Source: Thermotogaceae bacterium
GTDB taxonomy: Bacteria; Thermotogota; Thermotogae; B21-G9; HyVt-16
DNA: 41,130 nucleotides
NCBI GenBank assembly: GCA_029981435.1
Contig: JARRBB010000010.1
Span: forward strand, 1 to 41,130
Direction of reading: 5' to 3'
Shown here piece by piece: positions 35,172 through 41,130 of the stretch. The notes beneath the pieces were generated by a model. That model did no database searches, was not told the DNA's origin, and saw nothing but the letters and a program-made list of their open reading frames with translations. The stretch's first letter is position 1; each line of letters starts with the position of its first letter. The position numbers were made by a program, and so were the translations under genes.

Positions 35172-35173
35172 TT
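35073..35173 (+). ncRNA. Candidate small RNA with C-rich loops
   Basis: About 100 bases. A stem (AATGT-g-ATCAAGG, 35094-35106, pairing with CCTTGAT-at-ACATT, 35121-35134) presents the loop AACCCCCCTATCCC. ACCCCC follows unpaired at 35135-35140 and ACCCC precedes the stem. It ends in a 9-bp GC hairpin with a T8 tract that is on the + strand only, although no + strand gene lies upstream. C-rich loops complementary to G-rich ribosome binding sites are a hallmark of some regulatory RNAs. Expression is not shown. Confidence 0.5.
35147..35173 (+). terminator. Strong + strand terminator downstream of lysS
   Basis: AAACGGGCC and GGCCCGTTT form a 9-bp stem with loop ATCC, followed by eight T on the + strand. 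On the minus strand only TTTAAAT follows, so it is a poor terminator for lysS but could still contribute. Confidence 0.85.
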
Positions 35174-36680
35174 ATGTTTTATTGACGTTCAGAATGTCCT
35201 CGTATTCTTTAGCTACTTCCTCGTCGGGCTTGGTGGTAGGGAACGGTATGATATCCCTTATGGAAGGCGAGTCGGTGAGAAACATCGCAATTCTGTCTAT
35301 ACCTATACCCAGTCCACCGGTCGGTGGCATACCATATTCAAGGGCCCTTACAAAATCCAGATCGAGCATCTGTGCTTCCTCATCACCCATATTTCTTAAC
35401 TCCTGTTGTTTTAAAAATCTCTGAAGTTGATCAACCGGATCGTTCAACTCGCTGAATGCATTTCCTATCTCTCTTCCAAATATTATCGGTTCAAATCTCT
35501 CTGTAACTCTCGGATCTTCTCTATGCCTTTTTGCAAGTGGTGATATTTCAACAGGATAATCCATCAAAAATGTAGGCTGCACTATTTCATCTTCGACAAG
35601 GTCCCAGAGTTTTTCAATTAAGTGTCCCCGGTCTTTTATCTCAGGAACACTATCGTACTTCTCAAGAACCTGAATTAATTTTTCTTCGGGATCTTCCAAA
35701 ATATCAACACCGAGTTTTTCAGCTATGAAATCTCTCATTTTTATTCTTTTCCACGGTCTTGAAAAATCGATCTCAACACCCTGATAAACTATCTTCTCTG
35801 TATTTAAAACCTTTTTTACAACATAAGATATCATCTCTTCCGTAAGGTCCATCATATCATTGTAATCAGCATAAGCTTGATATATTTCTATCATCGTGAA
35901 CTCAGGGTTGTGTTTGTAAGAAATTCCCTCGTTTCTGAAACATTTACCTATCTCAAAAATTTTCTCGAATCCACCAACTATGTATCTCTTCAAATATAAT
36001 TCGAGAGCTATTCTCAAATACATGTTTATGTCGTAAACATTGAGATGAGTAACAAAAGGTCTTGCTGAAGCTCCGCCAGTTAAATGATGAAGAACCGGTG
36101 TTTCTACTTCAACAAAACCTTTCTGCCACAAAAATTCTCTTATGGCCTTTATAATCTCAAACCTGATTTTGAAGTTTTTGATGGAAGCATCGTTTGCTAT
36201 CATATCAACATAGCGCTGTTTGTAGATTATCTCTTTATCTTTTATTCCATGCCATTTCTCGGGCATAGGTCTGATTGCCTTACTCAATATCTCAATATCC
36301 TTTGTAAATACGGTTACTTCTCCTGTTTTGCTTTTGAAAGGAAAACCCTTTACTCCCACAAAATCTCCGATCTTAATGTGTTCCTTGAAAAGCTCGTATC
36401 TTTCTTTACCAACAGCATTTTGATTTATATAGATCTGCAATCTATCCTCTGAATCTTTTAAAACAAAGAAAGAAGATTTACCATGGTATCTAATAGTCAT
36501 AACCCTTCCAGCAACATTCACGTTATCTTCTTCAACTGTCTGGCCATTCTCAAGTTTTGAGTACTTTTCTTTGATTTCTCTGTTAGAATGGGTTTTTTCA
36601 AATTTATAGGGATAAGGATTGTATCCTTTTAACCTTAACTCTTCTACTTCCGCTATTTTAATTTTGCGAAGATCGTCCAA
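35172..36680 (-). CDS. lysS: Lysyl-tRNA synthetase, class II
   Basis: 502 residues from a TTG start following GGAGGTGGAG. An OB-fold anticodon-binding domain (about 50-150) precedes the class II catalytic core. Motif 2 is [20 protein letters not shown] and motif 3 [27 protein letters not shown]. It charges tRNA-Lys. The last gene of the zapA-to-lysS operon, 23 bases after greA. Confidence 0.97.
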   Translation of the reverse strand: MDDLRKIKIAEVEELRLKGYNPYPYKFEKTHSNREIKEKYSKLENGQTVEEDNVNVAGRVMTIRYHGKSSFFVLKDSEDRLQIYINQNAVGKERYELFKEHIKIGDFVGVKGFPFKSKTGEVTVFTKDIEILSKAIRPMPEKWHGIKDKEIIYKQRYVDMIANDASIKNFKIRFEIIKAIREFLWQKGFVEVETPVLHHLTGGASARPFVTHLNVYDINMYLRIALELYLKRYIVGGFEKIFEIGKCFRNEGISYKHNPEFTMIEIYQAYADYNDMMDLTEEMISYVVKKVLNTEKIVYQGVEIDFSRPWKRIKMRDFIAEKLGVDILEDPEEKLIQVLEKYDSVPEIKDRGHLIEKLWDLVEDEIVQPTFLMDYPVEISPLAKRHREDPRVTERFEPIIFGREIGNAFSELNDPVDQLQRFLKQQELRNMGDEEAQMLDLDFVRALEYGMPPTGGLGIGIDRIAMFLTDSPSIRDIIPFPTTKPDEEVAKEYEDILNVNKT

Positions 36681-36703
36681 TTACTCCACCTCCAGATTTC
36701 GTA

Positions 36704-37180
36704 TTAAAAACTGATACCAAGTATCTGATATCTCTGGATTCCTTTTGGTGCTTTAACACGCACAACGTCTCCAACTTTCTTTCCTTCAAGAGCACGTGCA
36801 AGTGGTGACTCTATACTGATCTTGTTTTCAAATATGTCTGCTTCCTGTGGGTTGACTATTTTAAGTTCCAATTCTTCTTGAGTTTCTAAATCTTTTATTA
36901 TAACCTTGTTGCCGAGGGTTATAGTATTACTGTTTAACTTGCTTTCATCTATCACTTCCGCTTTTGAAAGTATCTCTTCTATCTCTCTTATTCTGCTACC
37001 TATTTTACCCTGTTCGTTTTTTGCTTCATCGTATTCACTGTTTTCAGAAAGATCTCCAAGCTCCCTGGCTTCCTTTATTTTAGGAGCAACTTCATACATA
37101 AACCTTTCTCTCAATTCATTCAACTCTTTTTTCAACGCTTCATAACCTTCCCTGGTTAAATATATGACTTCTTTCCTCAC
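36704..37180 (-). CDS. greA: Transcription elongation factor GreA
   Basis: 158 residues from a GTG start overlapping the nrdR stop (GTGA). The N-terminal coiled coil has the [15 protein letters not shown] tip whose acidic residues stimulate transcript cleavage. The C-terminal FKBP-like domain carries [16 protein letters not shown]. It rescues backtracked RNA polymerase. Confidence 0.97.
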   Translation of the reverse strand: MRKEVIYLTREGYEALKKELNELRERFMYEVAPKIKEARELGDLSENSEYDEAKNEQGKIGSRIREIEEILSKAEVIDESKLNSNTITLGNKVIIKDLETQEELELKIVNPQEADIFENKISIESPLARALEGKKVGDVVRVKAPKGIQRYQILGISF

Positions 37181-37665
37181 TCTTGATTCCCTCCTTCGTG
37201 CGGTTCTTTGTTGTCGAATTTCTTCAAACTTTTGAGTTCTTCAAAAAACTCATCGATATCTCTGAAATCTCTGTAAACAGATGCAAATCTTATGTAAGCT
37301 ACCTTATCCAGATTCTTCAGGTAATTCATAACAAGTTCACCTATATGTTTAGAATCAACTTCAAGTCTTCCTTCCTGTTGTAATTCAAGTTCTATCTTTG
37401 AAACAAGTCTTTCGAGAGTTTCAAGAGCTATTGCCCTTTTTTCGCAGGCCTTTAATAAACCGTTCAGTATTTTGTTTCTATCGAACCTCTCTCTTCTGCC
37501 ATCTTTCTTTATAACCAGTATTGGCATTATTTCAAATCTTTCATAAGTAGTGAATCTGAAACCACACTTGAGACATTCGCGCCTTCTCCTTATTGCGTAA
37601 CCATCATCCGTGGGTCTGGAATCAAGAACTCTTGTTTCAAACTCTCCACACTTTGGACATCTCAT
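37177..37665 (-). CDS. nrdR: Transcriptional regulator NrdR
   Basis: 162 residues. A zinc ribbon (Cys3, Cys6, Cys31, Cys34) is followed by an ATP-cone domain ([27 protein letters not shown]). NrdR senses ATP/dATP and represses ribonucleotide reductase genes. No nrd gene or clear NrdR box is nearby, so it acts in trans. It overlaps whiA (ATGA) and greA. Confidence 0.97.
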   Translation of the reverse strand: MRCPKCGEFETRVLDSRPTDDGYAIRRRRECLKCGFRFTTYERFEIMPILVIKKDGRRERFDRNKILNGLLKACEKRAIALETLERLVSKIELELQQEGRLEVDSKHIGELVMNYLKNLDKVAYIRFASVYRDFRDIDEFFEELKSLKKFDNKEPHEGGNQE

Positions 37666-38597
37666 CCTTTCTCACTCTTTTCTATGTTTCTGGCTATCTC
37701 GATTATTTTCTTCATTCTATTGTAAACGGTGCTCTTCGGCACTTTTTTTTGAAGCACTTCACCAAGTTCTCTAAGGCTGAGTTCGGAATTTTTTAAACGT
37801 GCTATCGCAAGCTCACGCAATTCAGGTTTTAAATAATCGAGTCCAACTGCTTTCTGAATCAACTCAATCGCCTTTATTTGTTCTGAACAACTTTGACCTG
37901 TTCTGTTCGCATTGGCACTTATGAAGTTTATCGTTCTGAAAACCTCGGATTTTATCTCCCGCTGTTCAATTATGCTCTGATAATAAGCTGCATTTCTCAC
38001 CGCACCCATCAAATTCAAGAGCTCAACGATATCGGATGCTCTTTTGATGTAAAGTCTTACTCCTTTATTGTTATCTATAACACGCGACTTTATACCAAAT
38101 ATATTGTAAAGGTAATCTCTTACTTTTCGGAGAGTCTCAGCATTTTCTTTTACAAAAAATTCAAGATGATAAGATCTCTTTGGATCAGTCACTGAACCAG
38201 ATGCTAGAAACACTCCTCTGCAAAAAGCACCAAATCTTTCAGGGTCATTGAAATTAAGGTTTAACTCCATTAAACTGTCAAGGCTGATACCATGCTTTTC
38301 AAGAAAAACCTTTAAATCACCAGGGGAGATCAAAATTTTATACTGTTTTCTACCGAGTATTTTATTATTCGTATAAAGTACCCTTGCCTGTTTTCCCTCA
38401 AAGTTGATTATTCTTTTCAATCTTCTCACGACAAAAGGTGAAGATAAAACCACGCTTATGTGATTCCCATTTGATTCTAACACAAGACCACCTTTGGCTT
38501 TTAAAAAGCCTGCCATCTCGTATTCTACGTCACCATTTTCTATTTTCAGATTCACAAGTTCATTTTTAACTTCTTCAGAAAAACTGACACCTTTCAT
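37662..38597 (-). CDS. whiA: WhiA-family DNA-binding protein
   Basis: 311 residues. Residues 1-200 resemble LAGLIDADG homing-endonuclease folds without catalytic activity ([25 protein letters not shown]), and a C-terminal helix-turn-helix follows ([24 protein letters not shown]). It is part of the conserved rapZ-yvcK-whiA cluster. Members influence division and development in Gram-positives; the role in this lineage is unknown. Confidence 0.96.
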   Translation of the reverse strand: MKGVSFSEEVKNELVNLKIENGDVEYEMAGFLKAKGGLVLESNGNHISVVLSSPFVVRRLKRIINFEGKQARVLYTNNKILGRKQYKILISPGDLKVFLEKHGISLDSLMELNLNFNDPERFGAFCRGVFLASGSVTDPKRSYHLEFFVKENAETLRKVRDYLYNIFGIKSRVIDNNKGVRLYIKRASDIVELLNLMGAVRNAAYYQSIIEQREIKSEVFRTINFISANANRTGQSCSEQIKAIELIQKAVGLDYLKPELRELAIARLKNSELSLRELGEVLQKKVPKSTVYNRMKKIIEIARNIEKSEKG

Positions 38598-38602
38598 CTA
38601 TT

Positions 38603-39565
38603 TCACCATCTCAGAAGTCTTTTAACGAGTTTACCGAGCTTTTCACTATCATGCCTTGCCTTTCTCAAACCATCTCTTGGATCGACTTCCATTTTCAGAA
38701 GGGGTTCCGCAAAAACTGGAATATCTATCCTTTCCACATCTAATTTTACCTGTTCCGAGCCTTGTGATTTGTACCTTTCTAAATCCTTATCCGGTAATTT
38801 TTGAGAATTGGCTATCACATAATCAACCTTACAGCCCATATATTTTGTTATTTCGTTAACATGATCACTCAGAGCATAACCTATAGTTTCTCCTGGCTGT
38901 GTCATTATGTTTGCGATGTATATCTTTATCGCTCTATTATTTTCGATTATACTCTCTTTTACCCCTTTTATCAGCAGATTACTTATCAAACTTGTATAAA
39001 GACTTCCAGGGCCAATTATTATACCATCTGCCCTTTTTATTGTTTCAATTACTTCCGGCAAGGCTTCTACTTCGTGGGATAATTGAATTTCTTTAATTCG
39101 AGATTTGCTTTTGACTATTTCAGTTTCTCCTATAATTTCAGAACCATCTTCCATCTTGGCTACAAGTCTTACCAGTTCGTTCGTTACAGGCAAAACTTCT
39201 CCTTTTATTGCCAGAATTTTCGAGCTTTCTTTAACTGCATCACTGAAGTTTCCGAGAATCTTTGTCAGCGCAGCAAGTATTATATTTCCAACGTTGTGTC
39301 CCTGAAGAGTACCATCTGTCTGAAATCTGAAATCGAATAGCTTCGATAACAGTGTTTCATCCGTTGCTAAAGCTATCAAGTTATTCCTGACATCACCTGG
39401 TGGAGGAATCTTCAATTCCTCTCTTATTTTACCGGAACTCCCACCCTCATCAGTTATGGTAACTATTGCATGTATAGATATATCATCGAAGATTTTCATA
39501 CCTCTCAAAAGGCTTGAGAGACCAGTTCCACCACCTATAGCTACAACATCGAGTTTTTCAATCAT
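38603..39565 (-). CDS. yvcK: YvcK/CofD-like gluconeogenesis factor
   Basis: 320 residues with a GIGGGTGLSSLLRG-like nucleotide loop at the N-terminus (AIGGGTGLSS), DEGGSSGKIREEL and IIIGPGSLYTSLISNLLIKGV. YvcK proteins bind UDP-sugars and are linked to gluconeogenesis and cell-wall control in Bacillus. The start shares an A with the rapZ stop (TAATG), so translation is coupled. Confidence 0.95.
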   Translation of the reverse strand: MIEKLDVVAIGGGTGLSSLLRGMKIFDDISIHAIVTITDEGGSSGKIREELKIPPPGDVRNNLIALATDETLLSKLFDFRFQTDGTLQGHNVGNIILAALTKILGNFSDAVKESSKILAIKGEVLPVTNELVRLVAKMEDGSEIIGETEIVKSKSRIKEIQLSHEVEALPEVIETIKRADGIIIGPGSLYTSLISNLLIKGVKESIIENNRAIKIYIANIMTQPGETIGYALSDHVNEITKYMGCKVDYVIANSQKLPDKDLERYKSQGSEQVKLDVERIDIPVFAEPLLKMEVDPRDGLRKARHDSEKLGKLVKRLLRW

Positions 39566-40422
39566 TAAGCTTCCTCCAGATCTCTGTGTTTCACCAAAAC
39601 TTTGTATCCCATGTCTTTGAAATCTCTGGCCAGTCTATCTGCAAAATACACTGATCTGTGTTTGCCACCGGTACATCCAATTGAGATTGTGAGAAAAGCC
39701 TTACCGCTTTGTTGATAGTTGTCGATCACGAATTTTAAGAATTCGAAGGTTCTTCTGTAATATTCATCAACTATTTGGAATTTTTCAAAAAATCTTACTA
39801 TCCCACGATCAATTCCTGTGAGATTTTTGAGAGAATCTTCGTAATATGGATTTGGCAAGAACCTTGTATCTATAACTATATCAGAGGTCATAGGTATTCC
39901 ATACTTGAACCCAAAACTCATAAAATTCAGTGTTAATAAGGTTTTCTTGCCTGAGAAAATGAATTTATCAAGAAGCTCCTTGAATTCGTAAATGTTTATT
40001 CCAGAAGTGTCAATAACAACATCAGCCCTTTCTTTCAAAATCTGCAGGAATTCTCTTTCCTGTTTTATGGCTTCTTCAAGCGAAAGGCCTTTTGAAAGAA
40101 AAGGATGAGGCCTTCTCGTAAAGGCATACCTTTTTATTATGAATTCATCCGAAGAATCAAGGAAAATTAACTTCACATCAAAATTGCTTTCGTAAAGTCT
40201 CTTGATTGAATCAATTATATCATCAACTGTACCGCCTGATCTTATATCAACAACGACTGCCAGTTTTCCTTTACCAGTATCAGAAAGTAATTCGGCAAAT
40301 TGAAACAGCAGATCAGGTGGAACGTTATCTATACAAAAATATCCCAAATCCTCAAAATAATCTATTGCTGTAGTCTTACCAGCGCCTGACATGCCTGTTA
40401 TTATAACTATTTCGCCTTTCAT
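39565..40422 (-). CDS. rapZ: RapZ/YvcJ nucleotide-binding protein
   Basis: About 285 residues from ATG 40422; a TTG two codons earlier is the alternative. Walker A is GMSGAGKT, and the C-terminal domain has IGCTGGKHRSV. In E. coli RapZ presents the sRNA GlmZ to RNase E; outside enterobacteria the role is less clear, although nucleotide binding and hydrolysis are known for YvcJ. It sits in the conserved rapZ-yvcK-whiA order. Confidence 0.96.
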   Translation of the reverse strand: MKGEIVIITGMSGAGKTTAIDYFEDLGYFCIDNVPPDLLFQFAELLSDTGKGKLAVVVDIRSGGTVDDIIDSIKRLYESNFDVKLIFLDSSDEFIIKRYAFTRRPHPFLSKGLSLEEAIKQEREFLQILKERADVVIDTSGINIYEFKELLDKFIFSGKKTLLTLNFMSFGFKYGIPMTSDIVIDTRFLPNPYYEDSLKNLTGIDRGIVRFFEKFQIVDEYYRRTFEFLKFVIDNYQQSGKAFLTISIGCTGGKHRSVYFADRLARDFKDMGYKVLVKHRDLEEA

Positions 40423-40444
40423 ATTCAAACCACGCTCTCGTTCA

Positions 40445-40732
40445 TCAGCCTATTTGTGCGCCGCCACTTATCCCCCTGTTTATTTCTCCAAGAAGTTTAT
40501 CATACTTCTGTCTCAGTTCACCCAATTCTTCTTCAACGTCCATGTACTTTGAGAGCGAATTAAGCAGTATAAGCACTATTATTTTTTCAAAACCAAGCTT
40601 TTCTTCAAGCAGGGTATACTTGGCATATTCTTCTCTAACATATGAAAGAATCTTCTCAACTTTCTCATCGGGTTCATCAGTTACAAAAGAAAACTGCCTA
40701 TCACCAAGTATAAGATCTACTTTTCTTTTCAC
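40445..40732 (-). CDS. zapA: ZapA-like cell division protein
   Basis: 95 residues from GTG 40732, seven bases after GGAAGG. The N-terminal ZapA globular domain (VDLILGDRQFSFVTDEPDEKVEKILSYV split) leads into a long helix that would dimerise as a coiled coil (EELGELRQKYDKLLGEI). ZapA bundles FtsZ filaments. The first gene behind a clear promoter and 23 bases upstream of rapZ. Confidence 0.85.
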   Translation of the reverse strand: MKRKVDLILGDRQFSFVTDEPDEKVEKILSYVREEYAKYTLLEEKLGFEKIIVLILLNSLSKYMDVEEELGELRQKYDKLLGEINRGISGGAQIG

Positions 40733-40782
40733 ACCCCCACCTTCCTTCAAAAAAATTGATTTTTCTCTTTTTATCTTTTTGG

Positions 40783-40811
40783 ATTATACACTATATCGGG
40801 AGTTTGTTCAA
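40783..40811 (-). promoter_or_regulatory. Sigma-70-type promoter of the zapA-lysS operon
   Basis: TTGAAC, 17 bases, TATAAT on the minus strand, about 51 bases before the zapA start. Its -35 overlaps the stop codon of the headless frame upstream. Confidence 0.8.
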
Positions 40812-41038
40812 TTTTTCCAACTCTTTTTGATTTCTTCAAGCAACTTACACGATTCATGAAAATCGAGAAGTATCCCATGATTTCTTTCAAGTCCAAATTT
40901 TCTTTGAAAAGGTACTATTATTCTGTTATAGATTTTCTGCGAATACTTCTTTTTCAAATATATCTTCGTTCCTTCCGGTATATCTCCAATGAGAACATCA
41001 ATATCAAGTATTTTGAAAAGTCCATCGACAAAAGTGAA
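40808..41038 (-). pseudogene. Headless C-terminal reading frame abutting TnpB
   Basis: 76 codons open from just after an in-frame TAG (41039-41041) to TGA at 40808. There is no start codon with a ribosome binding site near the beginning. Codon choice and residues (LDIDVLIGDIPEGTKIYLKKKYSQ, FGLERNHGILLDFHES) look like a genuine protein C-terminus. I do not recognise the family. The simplest reading is a gene whose 5' part was cut off by an IS605-type element. Confidence 0.5.
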
Positions 41039-41130
41039 CTACCACACCTTACAGAAGATGTGGCTTCCTGCTTCATCCCATGTTGACTCGTAGACCAGAA
41101 GAGTTTTCCTTCCGTTCCACCGTCAGTGCA
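41039..41130 (-). mobile_element. 3' end of an IS605-type TnpB gene
   Basis: The window ends within a sequence typical of the C-terminus of Thermotogales IS605 OrfB/TnpB. One frame reads VYESTWDEAGSHIFCKVW before TAG 41039-41041, and another reads STSQHGMKQEATSSVRCGSS. The DNA GACGGTGGAACGGAAG matches the tail of the TnpB remnant at about 10830. A small indel relative to that copy means the element may be frameshifted; the rest lies outside the window. Confidence 0.55.
41042..41063. repeat. Hairpin at the TnpB 3' end
   Basis: CCACATCTT and AAGGTGTGG form a 9-bp stem (one G-T pair) with the 4-base loop CTGT on the minus strand. It sits at the last TnpB codons, where IS605-family elements carry their right-end palindrome. 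A related CATCTTCTGTAAG sequence occurs at about 11060-11080 upstream of the old TnpB remnant. Confidence 0.6.

Noticed and set aside
1-41130. CRISPR array, prophage or toxin-antitoxin island
   Set aside because: No regularly spaced repeats, integrase, att-like duplications or typical toxin-antitoxin pairs were seen; the window is mainly housekeeping operons.

Overview
The window looks like chromosomal DNA from a member of the Thermotogales. The DNA is AT-rich with frequent GTG and TTG starts. NusG carries the long internal insertion known from Thermotoga, and the RNA polymerase beta' subunit has a large N-terminal barrel-sandwich insertion. The gene order tRNA-Thr, tRNA-Tyr, L33, tRNA-Trp, SecE, NusG, L11, L1, L10, L7/L12, RpoB, RpoC also fits. 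A Pseudothermotoga-like organism is my guess from composition and gene content; the genus is not proven.

Left third (1-15.9 kb). After a left-edge fragment come a FabK/nitronate monooxygenase-type flavoprotein and, converging on it, a cell-division cluster (RsmH, FtsL-like, PBP transpeptidase with a PASTA domain). A secreted coiled-coil protein and a membrane-anchored parvulin foldase follow on the + strand. On the - strand lie methylmalonyl-CoA mutase large subunit, a PspC protein and a LiaF-like membrane protein, then two tiny related proteins behind a consensus-like promoter. A decayed IS605-type TnpB remnant sits beside tRNA-Ala. A three-gene sugar operon (isomerase/epimerase plus two Gfo/Idh/MocA dehydrogenases), type II dehydroquinate dehydratase, a zinc phospholipase C-like protein, a tRNA(CAU) and a 58-residue ORF complete the region.

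Middle (15.9-28.5 kb). This is one long - strand transcription/translation operon starting at a perfect sigma-70-type promoter (28517-28545). It runs through two tRNAs, rpmG, a third tRNA, secE, nusG, rplK, rplA, an L10 leader RNA with an attenuator, rplJ, rplL, a hairpin, rpoB and rpoC, and ends at a shared bidirectional terminator.

Right third (28.5-41.1 kb). A tightly overlapping - strand operon encodes MoxR ATPase, a VWA/metallopeptidase-like protein, an unknown 290-residue protein, a DnaQ-type exonuclease, a Nif3-like protein and a YgiQ radical-SAM protein. A 220-bp gap separates it from lysS. The gap holds a candidate + strand small RNA with C-rich loops and its own U-rich terminator, the most interesting unannotated signal here. 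Next is the operon zapA-rapZ-yvcK-whiA-nrdR-greA-lysS behind a clear promoter. The right edge has the 3' end of another IS605-type TnpB abutting a headless reading frame.
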